Shown here: positions 1 to 7,295 of the stretch, in pieces | Position numbering within the stretch: the first letter of the stretch is position 1 | Layout: every line of letters begins with the position of its first letter | From: Pseudonocardia broussonetiae | GTDB lineage: Bacteria > Actinomycetota > Actinomycetes > Mycobacteriales > Pseudonocardiaceae | Direction: 5' to 3' | NCBI RefSeq assembly: GCF_013155125.1 | Contig: NZ_CP053564.1 | Span: 6,641,501 to 6,705,500, forward strand | Length of the DNA: 64,000 nucleotides | Notes under the pieces: generated by a model | Seen by the model: only the letters and a program-made list of their open reading frames with translations | The model's database searches: none | Told to the model about the DNA's origin: nothing | Position numbers and translations under genes: made by a program

Positions 1-124
1 CGTGCGTGGCGAGGACGATCTCGTGTCCGGCGAAGGCCCGGCGCAGCGCCCGTAGCGCCGGTACGACGACGAGCAGGTCGCCCAGGTTGAGCGCGCGCAG
101 GGCGACGAGGCGGGGTGCGGTCAC
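1..124 (-). CDS. Glycosyltransferase family 9 (heptosyltransferase-like), N-terminal fragment
   Basis: Only the first 41 codons lie in the window; the gene runs off the left edge. The start is GTG at 122-124. The visible peptide contains RALNLGDLLVVVPALRALRR followed by a short helix and a hydrophobic strand. This is the characteristic N terminus of GT9 enzymes, where a strand and the LGD turn begin the first Rossmann fold. The family transfers heptose or related sugars from nucleotide donors at the inner face of the membrane; the substrate cannot be told from this fragment. It lies 28 bases behind the SRPBCC gene on the same strand and could be co-transcribed with it. Confidence 0.7.
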   Translation of the reverse strand, partial: MTAPRLVALRALNLGDLLVVVPALRALRRAFAGHEIVLATH

Positions 125-152
125 GCGCCCGCATACCCGCCGCGGGAGCGCC

Positions 153-638
153 CTACCGCGCGAGGAGCTCGTCGATCTGGTTGATCGCGGACGACGAGCC
201 CTCGACGACGCCCATGTCGAGCACCTGCTGCAGCCCCTCGGCGGAGGCGTAGGTGGCGGTGTAGGTGGCGCGCGTGCCGCCGTCGGTCGGCGCGAAGCGG
301 TACTCGTTGCGCGACACGGGCATGGCGGGGTTCGGCGAGAAGTCCTCGTGGGCGAACCCGTCCTCGAAGGTGAAGCCGGTCGGCTCGTCGACGGAGACGA
401 TGTTCCAGTACCCGGCGAACTTCTCCCCCTCGGGGCTGGTCATGAAGTAGGTGACCCGGCCGCCGGGGCTCAGGTCGTGGTCGACGAACGTGGCCGGGTA
501 GGTCGGCGGCCCCCAGACCCGCTCGAGCTGGCGCGGGTCGGCGTAGACCTGCCACACGCGGTCGACCGGTGCCGCGAACTCGGCGACGATCGTCAGGGTC
601 AGGGTGTCCATGTCGTGCGAGACGTCGGTGACGGGCAT
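153..638 (-). CDS. SRPBCC (AHSA1-type) domain protein
   Basis: 161 residues forming one START-like SRPBCC domain. The N-terminal PVDRVWQVYADPRQLERVWG and the following strand pattern with GRVTYFM and GYWNIVSVDEP are typical of the AHSA1/activator of Hsp90-like group. Such proteins have a deep hydrophobic pocket; their ligands are mostly unknown. The ATG lies one base after the stop of the ArsR gene, so the two are translated together from the promoter at about 1015-988. ArsR plus SRPBCC is a common actinobacterial pair in which the regulator controls the pocket protein. The function beyond the fold is not known. Confidence 0.85.
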   Translation of the reverse strand: MPVTDVSHDMDTLTLTIVAEFAAPVDRVWQVYADPRQLERVWGPPTYPATFVDHDLSPGGRVTYFMTSPEGEKFAGYWNIVSVDEPTGFTFEDGFAHEDFSPNPAMPVSRNEYRFAPTDGGTRATYTATYASAEGLQQVLDMGVVEGSSSAINQIDELLAR

Positions 639-639
639 G

Positions 640-981
640 TCAGCTCTCCAGGGCGTTGTCGGTGGCGATCAGTTCGTCGATGCGGGCGATGCGGCCGCGC
701 CAGACCTGCTCCAGCTCGGTGAGCATCGAGCCCACCGACCGCACCGCCGCCACGTCGCCGCTGGCCAGCTGCTCGCGGCCGTTGCGCCGCTTGGTGAGCA
801 GACCGGCCTTCTCGAGGACGGCGACGTGCTTCTGCACCGCGGCGAAGCTCATGTCGTAGCGCGCCGCGAGCGCGGAGACCGAGTGCTCCCCGGCCAGCAC
901 GCGGCGCATGATGTCGCGCCTCGTGCGGTCGGCGAGGGCGTGGAACAGGGCGTCGGCCCGGTCCTCGTCGTCCTCGGTCAT
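640..981 (-). CDS. ArsR-family transcriptional repressor
   Basis: 113 residues from the ATG at 979-981. The segment ADALFHALADRTRRDIMRRV, then SVSALAARYDMSFAAVQKHV and a wing region, is the ArsR winged helix-turn-helix of the non-metal SRPBCC-associated subgroup; no metal-binding cysteine pair is visible. An in-frame TTG at 994-996 lies inside the operator and is unlikely to be the start. The ATG has no Shine-Dalgarno sequence but sits just behind a -10 box, so the mRNA is probably leaderless. The gene heads a two-gene operon with the SRPBCC protein and probably represses itself through the palindrome overlapping its promoter. Confidence 0.88.
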   Translation of the reverse strand: MTEDDEDRADALFHALADRTRRDIMRRVLAGEHSVSALAARYDMSFAAVQKHVAVLEKAGLLTKRRNGREQLASGDVAAVRSVGSMLTELEQVWRGRIARIDELIATDNALES

Positions 982-987
982 GACACC

Positions 988-1015
988 AATATACAACCGA
1001 TCGGTTGTACGTCAA
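988..1015 (-). promoter_or_regulatory. Leaderless ArsR promoter with operator inside the spacer
   Basis: Read on the minus strand, a -35 box TTGACG (1015-1010) is followed by a 16-base spacer and a -10 box TATATT (993-988); the ATG begins 7 bases later at 981. The perfect 18-bp palindrome TACAACCGATCGGTTGTA (992-1009) fills the spacer and touches the -10. A bound dimer would block RNA polymerase, which fits autorepression by the adjacent ArsR protein. The -35 overlaps the stop codon of the upstream DUF262 gene (1012-1014). The boxes and palindrome are seen directly; the binding protein is inferred. Confidence 0.75.
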
Positions 1016-3243
1016 CCCTGTGCTGCCACAACCCCTGCATCTCGCAGCCGCTGCCGCGCCGTCGCCAGCTCCCCCGGCGCGAACAGGGCGGGAAACCGCA
1101 GCGCGACCGTCTCCACCGCGAGGTCGAGCCGCTGCTCCTCCCACAGGCGCCGGAACCCGTCGCTCGGCGTGGCCGAGTTGAGGATCCGGCGGACGGTGTC
1201 GAGCGCACCGAGCTCGTGCACCATCTCGCGCAGCTGGACCGGGTTGTACTGCAGCTCCGCCTGGCACCGCGCGATCATCAGGAACAGGGCGCTCTCCAGC
1301 GTGCCGTCGCCGCCGGTCTGCTCGGCGAAGCCGGCGCCGGAGGTGCGCTCCCCCGACGCCACCTCACCCAGGCGCTGGACGTACCCGCGCAGCGCGTCGC
1401 TGCTGGTGAAGACCTCGCAGCCGAGCTCGGTGAGCCGCGGGAGGTCCGCCTCCTCGGGGTCGAGCTCCAGCACCACCGGCTTGCCCTGGCCGACCTGCAG
1501 GCCGTCGGGCCAGAACGCCTCGGCGACGGCGAGCACCTTGCCGGTCTCGGCGTCGGTGATCTCCTCGTCGAGCAGCGGGCGGGCGTAACCGAGGCCGGCG
1601 AGCTCCTCGACCAGCGCCGCCACCTCCGCGGTGCGGGGGTCCGGCGGTGCGGCGTCCTCGGTGACCTCCACCGGCACGAGCACCCGGGACTCCGGGAGGA
1701 CGCCGGCCATCAGCTCGCCCAGGAACTCGTTGGCCGCCGCGGACAGCAGCTTGCGGCGGGCCGCGAGGAACTTCGGGTAGTCCTGGATCCGCCACAGGCC
1801 GTCGGGGATCCACTGCGACTCGCGCGTCGCCAGTCCGGGCAGGTACTCCCCCGGCTCGCGACCGTGCAGCGCCGTGGCCGTCGACGGCGTCACGAAGGCG
1901 TAGTTCGCCACGGAGTTGATCTCGGCCCGCGAGTAGCCGGCGTGCGCCAGCAGCGCGCGCGGGAAGATCTCGTGCACCTCGATCGCGCCGGTGTCGGCGC
2001 CCAGCGGCCGCCCGCTGAGCAGGTCCTGCGCGCCGCCGGTGCGGCTCACGAGGTACAGCAGCGGGTAGGAGCGCGAGCCGCGCCCGTCGCCCTCGAAGTC
2101 CTGCGGGTCGATCGTCAACCGGCCCTTGCGGATCCGGCGCAGGTTGGTGATCACGCCGTCGATGCCGTCGCGGTCGACGGTCTCGAGGTCGCGGTTCAGC
2201 GTCGTCTCCCCGGACGCGGCGTACCGGCCGCGCACGGCGGCGTGGACGAACCAGCACAGGGCGCGGTCGGCCTCGGCCTGGTCGGCGAAGCGGCCGCCGC
2301 GGGAGTGCAGCAGGCGGGTCAGGACGGGGATGCCGGCGCGCCCGAACAGCACGCGGTCGTGGTCGAGGCCCAGGCGCGAGGAGAACAGGTCGAGCAGGTG
2401 GTCGACGTTGTGCAGCGTCTTGTAGAGGGCGTCCTGGAAGTCGCCCGCCGAGACGTCCTCCAGCGCGGAGAACGAGCCCCGGCCGGTGGCGACGGCGTTG
2501 ACGTTGCGCAGCAGCCAGTCCGGGGTGAACCGGACGTTGCGGTCGGCGGCCCAGCGCTCGACGTTGTTGCGCATCATCGGGCGGGCGTCGGCCCACTCCG
2601 AGCAGATCCGCGCCAGCGCGAGGTCGCCCTTCGACAGCTTGGTGCCGCCCGAGTTGACCCGGTTGAAGATGTCGACGACCACGTCGACCGTCTTGTCCGC
2701 ACCGGTGATCGCGTCGACGTAGAACTCGCGGTCGACGACGTTGCGCAGGGTCTGCAGGCGGTCGAGGTACTCGAAGAAGCGCGCCGCCGTGTCGGGGTGG
2801 GCGTGCAGGTCCTTGGCGACGGCGGTCGGCCCGTCGACGAACAGCGCGGTGACGTCGATCCAGCGCGGGTCGTCCTTCATCTTGACCGGGCCGTAGAACT
2901 CGAACGACTCCGTCTCGACGTTGAACCGCAGCCCGGAGAAGGCCTCGGCGTCGCCGTCGAAGAACGCCGGCGGACGCCCGCGGATCAGCCCGTAGAGGGT
3001 CGTGACCCGCTGCTGCCCGTCCAGCAGCAGCGACCGCGTCCCCCGCGCTCCGACCGCGCCGCGGACGGCCTGGTCGGTGGTGTCGGTCTCCCACACCAGC
3101 AGCGCCCCGACCGGGTAGCCCCGGTAGAGCGACCGCATCAGGCCGCGCACCTGGTCGCGGTTCCACACGTAACCCCGCTGGAACTCCGGCAGGAGCATCG
3201 TCCCACCGTCGATCTGGTCCAGGATCGCGCTCAACTTCGCCAT
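1012..3243 (-). CDS. DUF262 (GmrS-like) protein with HNH-type segment and extra C-terminal domain
   Basis: 743 residues. The N terminus carries the DUF262 signature: LLPEFQRGYVWNRDQ near residue 18, then LLLDGQQRVTTLYGLI near residue 83 and VNSGGTKLSKGDLALA. DGQQR is the nucleotide-handling motif of the ParB-like fold in GmrS and related type IV restriction proteins. Near residue 420, IEVHEIFPRALL followed by INSVANYAFV resembles the HNH-like (DUF1524) part of GmrD, though the usual DHIFP is altered to HEIFP. The last ~120 residues form a helical module (AELQYNPVQLREMV, then WEEQRLDLAVETVAL) that I associate with defence proteins but cannot name. It is 4 kb from the large defence operon, with unrelated genes between. 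Probably a stand-alone restriction factor; target unknown. Confidence 0.75.
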   Translation of the reverse strand: MAKLSAILDQIDGGTMLLPEFQRGYVWNRDQVRGLMRSLYRGYPVGALLVWETDTTDQAVRGAVGARGTRSLLLDGQQRVTTLYGLIRGRPPAFFDGDAEAFSGLRFNVETESFEFYGPVKMKDDPRWIDVTALFVDGPTAVAKDLHAHPDTAARFFEYLDRLQTLRNVVDREFYVDAITGADKTVDVVVDIFNRVNSGGTKLSKGDLALARICSEWADARPMMRNNVERWAADRNVRFTPDWLLRNVNAVATGRGSFSALEDVSAGDFQDALYKTLHNVDHLLDLFSSRLGLDHDRVLFGRAGIPVLTRLLHSRGGRFADQAEADRALCWFVHAAVRGRYAASGETTLNRDLETVDRDGIDGVITNLRRIRKGRLTIDPQDFEGDGRGSRSYPLLYLVSRTGGAQDLLSGRPLGADTGAIEVHEIFPRALLAHAGYSRAEINSVANYAFVTPSTATALHGREPGEYLPGLATRESQWIPDGLWRIQDYPKFLAARRKLLSAAANEFLGELMAGVLPESRVLVPVEVTEDAAPPDPRTAEVAALVEELAGLGYARPLLDEEITDAETGKVLAVAEAFWPDGLQVGQGKPVVLELDPEEADLPRLTELGCEVFTSSDALRGYVQRLGEVASGERTSGAGFAEQTGGDGTLESALFLMIARCQAELQYNPVQLREMVHELGALDTVRRILNSATPSDGFRRLWEEQRLDLAVETVALRFPALFAPGELATARQRLRDAGVVAAQG

Positions 3244-3332
3244 GCCGACATTCCCCCCACGTACGCGTGCGCTCGTCCATCGGGCCCGCGGACGGGGTTG
3301 TTACGGAGGGCGGCCGGAGCTGGGCCCCAGGA

Positions 3333-4346
3333 TCAGCCCGACGTCGCCAGCAGCCGCCCGGCCGACCGCGCCGCCTCCGCCCGCACCGCGTCGTCGAACC
3401 GCCGGCGGGCCACCTCCTCCTCGACCACCCCGCACCGCTCCTCGAACACCGTGAAGCAGACCTGCACGGCCCGCACGAGGCCCGTGAGCAGCGCCCGGGT
3501 GGGACGGAGCGGGTCGAGCAGCGTGAAGCGGGGCTCGCCGTCGACGACGTCGTCCTCCGGACCCAGGTCGCCGGGCAGGACCATGCCGCGGGCGGCCTGC
3601 ATCGCCGAGCTCACGAGGTTGCGCACGACGGCCAGCGGCGGGTTGCCGACCTGCAGCACCTGGAGGACCGTGCACACCCCGCCCAGGTCGGCGCCCTGCT
3701 CCTCCGCGGCCGACTCCAGCACGTCGAGCGGGTCGCCCTCGTCGACGACGGTCGCCACCACGTCGAGCGCGGCCTGCAGCCAGTGCGCCGCGGCCACGCA
3801 CGCGGCCGTCGAGTCGACCTCGTCGAACAGCTCCTCGCTGCCCATCGGCACGGCGTGCAGCAGCCGGTCGGCGGCGGCGATCTGGGTGGGCGAGGCGTCC
3901 AGCCGGGCCACGACGACGGCCTGCCGGGCCCGGCCGTCGAGGTCGCCGAGCAGCGCGCGGTCGACCGCGTCGAGCTCGGCGACGACGTCGGCCACGACCG
4001 CCCGCACCACGCCGGCGCTGCCGACCGCCGCCAGCGCCCGGCCGACGCCGTGCGCGTTCTCGAGCTGCTGGTCGGCCTCCCGGTACAGCAGGCCGTCCTC
4101 CACCAGGTGCGGGCGGCGCAGGGCCCGCAGCACCTCCTCCCGGTCGGGCTCGCCGAGCAGGCCGGGGTCGGAGTAGCTCAGCCAGGCGGTGGCGGACAGG
4201 TCGGTGAGGGCCTGGGCGAGGTGCATGCCGGTCCGGTCCGAGGTGCGCTCGTGCAGGCGGGCGACGGAGCGGGCGACGCCGCCGATGCCGCACCTCCACG
4301 TCGCGTGCAGGGTGCGGGTGGACGAGTCGTACGCGTAGGTCGTCAT
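3333..4346 (-). CDS. Hypothetical protein
   Basis: 337 residues, starting at the ATG of MTTYAYDSSTRTLHATWRCG. I do not recognise a family. It is largely alpha-helical by composition, rich in Ala, Val, Asp and Glu, with no signal peptide, clear membrane segment or catalytic motif. A few hydrophobic stretches (for example AALDVVATVVDEG) look like buried helices. It is transcribed divergently from the TerD gene across an 89-base gap, and its stop is 89 bases upstream of the DUF262 gene start. Codon use matches the surroundings, so it is very likely a real gene. Confidence 0.7.
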   Translation of the reverse strand: MTTYAYDSSTRTLHATWRCGIGGVARSVARLHERTSDRTGMHLAQALTDLSATAWLSYSDPGLLGEPDREEVLRALRRPHLVEDGLLYREADQQLENAHGVGRALAAVGSAGVVRAVVADVVAELDAVDRALLGDLDGRARQAVVVARLDASPTQIAAADRLLHAVPMGSEELFDEVDSTAACVAAAHWLQAALDVVATVVDEGDPLDVLESAAEEQGADLGGVCTVLQVLQVGNPPLAVVRNLVSSAMQAARGMVLPGDLGPEDDVVDGEPRFTLLDPLRPTRALLTGLVRAVQVCFTVFEERCGVVEEEVARRRFDDAVRAEAARSAGRLLATSG

Positions 4347-4435
4347 GGCGGGAGGATGCCGCGCCGGACACCGACTCCGTGGCCGTTCGGGAGAACTGGT
4401 GCCGGAGTGATCGACCCGCCCCGTAGCCTGGCCGC

Positions 4436-5029
4436 GTGCAGCTGACGAAGGGCGCCAACACCGCGCTCCCGCCGACCCGCTCAGTCTCCGTCACCTGCAC
4501 CTGGACCCCCCGCCCCGAGCTCGAGGCCGTCCTCTCCGCGCTCCTGCTCGTCGAGGGGAAGGTCCGCGGCGACGCCGACTTCGTCTTCTACAACCAGCCC
4601 GCCTCCGCCGACCGCCGCGTCGTCCACGCCGGGAAGCGGGCGGGTGCGGAGGTGACCGACCGGGTCGTCGTCGAGCTCGACGGCGTCGACCCCGCCGTGC
4701 AGACGCTCGCCTTCGCCGTCGGCCTCGACGCCGCACCCGGGCGGACACTCGCCGACCTCGCCCCGTTCCGCGTCGCCGTGACGGGCGACGGCGGCGCGGA
4801 GCTGGCGTCGTTCGTCATGGACGGGCTGGCCGCCGAGACCGCGGCCGTCGCGGTCGAGCTCTACCGCCGCGACGCGCGGTGGAAGGTGCGCGCGGTCGGG
4901 CAGGGCTACCACGACGGCCTCGCCGGGCTGGCCCGCGACTTCGGCGTCGACATCGACGACGAGCCGCCGCCCCCGCCCCAGGGCGTCGACTGGCGCCGTC
5001 CGCCCGTCCCCGCCGGCTACGAGCTGTAG
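4436..5029 (+). CDS. TerD-family protein
   Basis: 197 residues from a GTG start. QLTKGANTALPP at the N terminus, then SADFVFYN-type and VELDGVDPAVQTLAFAV segments, are the TerD fold found in tellurium-resistance and calcium-binding stress proteins. In TerD the acidic loops bind calcium and the proteins are thought to form surface-associated stress complexes. Here the canonical DADF acid cluster is present (GDADFVFYNQP), so calcium binding is plausible. It begins a plus-strand run with the DUF4236 protein 7 bases downstream and the small helix-turn-helix protein after that. Confidence 0.85.
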   Translation: MQLTKGANTALPPTRSVSVTCTWTPRPELEAVLSALLLVEGKVRGDADFVFYNQPASADRRVVHAGKRAGAEVTDRVVVELDGVDPAVQTLAFAVGLDAAPGRTLADLAPFRVAVTGDGGAELASFVMDGLAAETAAVAVELYRRDARWKVRAVGQGYHDGLAGLARDFGVDIDDEPPPPPQGVDWRRPPVPAGYEL

Positions 5030-5036
5030 GAGCACC

Positions 5037-6056
5037 GTGGGCTTCTGGCTGCACAAGAGCATCAAGGTCCTCCCCGGCGTGCACGTGACGCTGAGCAACG
5101 GCGGCGTCAGCTACTCCGTCGGCTCGCGCAACGCGCGCCTCACCCGGCACCCGGGCGGCCGGATCAGCAGCACCGTCGGGCTGGCGCGCATGGGGCTGGT
5201 CCACTCGACGACGCTGCGCGAGGCGCGGGCGAACCGGCCCGCGCCGCCGCCGGCTCCGTCCCCGCCGCCGCCCGCGCCGTCCCCGGTGCCGAGCCTGCCC
5301 TGGCCCGCCGATCCCCCGGCCCCGGTCCCGGTCCTACCGCCCTGGGAGCGCGACCTCCTCGACGCCCTGCGCACCGGCCGCTACGCCGACGTCGCGCGCA
5401 CCCACGGCCGCGCCGATCCCGTGCTCCGCCTCCTCGCCGCCGCCCTCGACGGCCTCGACGAGCGCGACCCGCAGCGCGCCCGGGAGCTGCTGGCCTGGGT
5501 CGTCTCCCAGGGCACCACGGCGCTGCGGACGCACCCGTTCACCGTGCGCCACCTCGCCGACCGCACCTGGCCCGTCGAGATCGCCCGCGGCGCCGTCGCC
5601 CACCTCGGGATCACCACCGACGTCGTCCTGCTCGCCGTCGCCGAGCTGCACCAGGCGGCGGGCGACCTGGACACCGCGATCTGGACGGTCGAGCAGGCCG
5701 AGCCGACCGTCCCCGCCGCCCTCTCGCTCACCGAGCTCTACAGCGACGCGGGCCGCCACGCCGAGGTGATCGAGACGACCGGCGCCACCACCAACCTCGA
5801 CGACGCCTCCGCCCTGCTGCTCGTGTTCCGCGGCCGCGCGTTCGGCGCGCTGGGCTACCCCGACGCCGCCCGCGAGGCGCTGGACGCGGCGCTGCGGGTG
5901 CCCGGCCGGGCGTCGTCGGTGCGGCACCGGGCGCTGCTGGAGCGCGCGCAGGTCGGGCTGGCCCACGGCGACCGCGCCGGAGCCCGTCGCGACCTGGAGC
6001 AGGTCCGCGCCGAGGACCCGACGCACCCCGGCCTCGCGCAGGTGGAGCTGTGGTGA
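5037..6056 (+). CDS. DUF4236 protein with C-terminal helical repeats
   Basis: 339 residues from a GTG start 7 bases after the TerD stop. The first ~60 residues (MGFWLHKSIKVLPGVHVTLS, then SYSVGSRNARLT) match DUF4236, a small beta domain of unknown function. A proline/alanine-rich linker follows at about residues 63-100. The rest (about 105-339) is helical, with alternating short helices such as ALSLTELYSDAGRHAEVIE and YPDAAREALDAALRVPGR, which look like tetratricopeptide-type repeats. It overlaps the next gene by 4-7 bases. The domain order is seen directly; the function is unknown. Confidence 0.8.
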   Translation: MGFWLHKSIKVLPGVHVTLSNGGVSYSVGSRNARLTRHPGGRISSTVGLARMGLVHSTTLREARANRPAPPPAPSPPPPAPSPVPSLPWPADPPAPVPVLPPWERDLLDALRTGRYADVARTHGRADPVLRLLAAALDGLDERDPQRARELLAWVVSQGTTALRTHPFTVRHLADRTWPVEIARGAVAHLGITTDVVLLAVAELHQAAGDLDTAIWTVEQAEPTVPAALSLTELYSDAGRHAEVIETTGATTNLDDASALLLVFRGRAFGALGYPDAAREALDAALRVPGRASSVRHRALLERAQVGLAHGDRAGARRDLEQVRAEDPTHPGLAQVELW

Positions 6057-6415
6057 GCGAGGCCTGGACCGCACAGGAGTGCGCCGACGCGTGGGGCGTC
6101 AAGCTCGCGACCTGGCACGGCTACGTCTCCCGGGGCCAGGCCCCCGCCCCGCTCGCCGACGGCCGGACCTGGGACGCCGACGCCGTCCGCACCTTCCCCC
6201 GCCCCGGCGCCGGCCGCTCCCGCGCCGGGGCCACCCCGCGGGCGGAGGAACTCCTGGCGGAGATGGCCGAGGTCGCCGCGGGAATCGAGGAGCTGCGCGT
6301 CCGCCAGCGCGAGCTGCTGGCCACCGGGAAGCGGGAGGGGCTGGAGGTGCTGGCGATGGCCCGCGCCCTGGGCATCTCCCGCCAGACCGCCGCCACCTGG
6401 CTGCGCGACGCCTGA
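6053..6415 (+). CDS. Small helix-turn-helix DNA-binding protein
   Basis: 120 residues. There are two adjacent GTG codons at 6050 and 6053; the GGTGGAG at 6041-6047 spaces better with 6053. WTAQECADAWGVKLATWHGY followed by VSRGQAPAPLADGRTWDADA resembles the AlpA/excisionase or MerR-like fold that reads a single site. A second helix-turn-helix is likely at the C terminus (MARALGISRQTAATWLRDA), with a coiled segment between. It closes the TerD-DUF4236 run and overlaps the preceding stop. It may be a regulator or an accessory of that cassette. Confidence 0.72.
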   Translation: MSEAWTAQECADAWGVKLATWHGYVSRGQAPAPLADGRTWDADAVRTFPRPGAGRSRAGATPRAEELLAEMAEVAAGIEELRVRQRELLATGKREGLEVLAMARALGISRQTAATWLRDA

Positions 6416-6422
6416 CGCGCGT

Positions 6423-7115
6423 TCAGTCCCACCAGAACCGCCACCACCTCCGACCGGCGAGCGTCGCGGCGTAGTCCCGGAGCGCCCGCGGATCCTCACC
6501 GTCGACATCGGGACAGAACGCGAAGTGCTCGGCGGCCACCGCCCGGCACTCCTGCGGTGTGCGCGGCGGCGCGGCCACCGTCAGCCAGAGCGTCATGAAG
6601 TCGATCTGCACCAGCAACGCTCCGAACCGCTCCTCCCAGCTGCGCAGCACCGCCGAGAGGCCGGCCACGTCGTCGTGCCGGTTGCAGGTGCCCCGCCAGC
6701 GCAGCACCGCCACGGCATCGGCCGGCCGGATCCCCGGGACGAGCGCCAGGTGCGACCTCCGGGAGGCGATCTCGGACTCGGCCGCCACCGCGACCGGATC
6801 GTCCTCGGGCACGAGGGCCGGTGCCAGCCCGGTGAAGCTGCCGAACGAGTCGCGGCAACCGCACTGGGGGCAGTCCGACGGCCACCGCTCGTCGAGGAAC
6901 GTGGCCGCGTCCCGGGAGGCCACCTCGGCGAGGACGGCATGCGGATCGCGCGGCGGCTCGAGCATCTGCAGGCCGCGTTCGCTCACCCACACCGGACAGG
7001 ACCCGGTCGTGGCGGCGTCGGCGAGGAGGGTCGCATAGGCGGGGTGGGCCGTGTGCGGCTCGACGCTGAGGCGTGCTGGTCCGAGTGGGCGCAGGGCCGG
7101 GAGTTCGAGAGTCAT
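6423..7115 (-). CDS. DUF4253 domain protein
   Basis: 230 residues, using the ATG at 7113-7115; a longer reading frame upstream has an unlikely N terminus. The C-terminal half has the DUF4253 pattern: WRGTCNRHDDVAGLSAVLRS, then WEERFGALLVQIDFMTLWLT, VAAEHFAFCPD and a terminal tryptophan cluster. The DUF4253 family has no established function. A CPQC-type cysteine pair near residue 118 (DCPQCGCRDSF) could bind a metal. It is convergent with the helix-turn-helix gene (7 bases between stops) and separated from the defence operon by 180 bases. Confidence 0.85.
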   Translation of the reverse strand: MTLELPALRPLGPARLSVEPHTAHPAYATLLADAATTGSCPVWVSERGLQMLEPPRDPHAVLAEVASRDAATFLDERWPSDCPQCGCRDSFGSFTGLAPALVPEDDPVAVAAESEIASRRSHLALVPGIRPADAVAVLRWRGTCNRHDDVAGLSAVLRSWEERFGALLVQIDFMTLWLTVAAPPRTPQECRAVAAEHFAFCPDVDGEDPRALRDYAATLAGRRWWRFWWD

Positions 7116-7295
7116 GGCGACACAGACGGATCCCGCGGCCCCACGGTTCCGTACAGATCCGAACATCTGCTCCGACCACCGAACGCCTCGAACGCTCGTC
7201 AGCTGCCAGGACCTGCACCGCGCGCACCCCGATGAGCCGGCCATTGCGCTGAGACCCGCGGGGTTGGATTGTCTGCGATGACGAGCAGTGGCCGA
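7116..7295. other. Intergenic gap between the DUF4253 gene and the end of the defence operon
   Basis: 180 bases with no convincing gene. Both neighbours are on the minus strand, so this holds the 3' end of the long operon and the upstream region of the DUF4253 gene. No strong hairpin followed by a T run is visible. Confidence 0.5.

Noticed and set aside
604..4176. Very long plus-strand open frame antisense to the DUF262 gene
   Set aside because: High-GC DNA leaves the antisense frame open; the protein is Arg/Val/His-rich without motifs, while the minus strand encodes clear domains.
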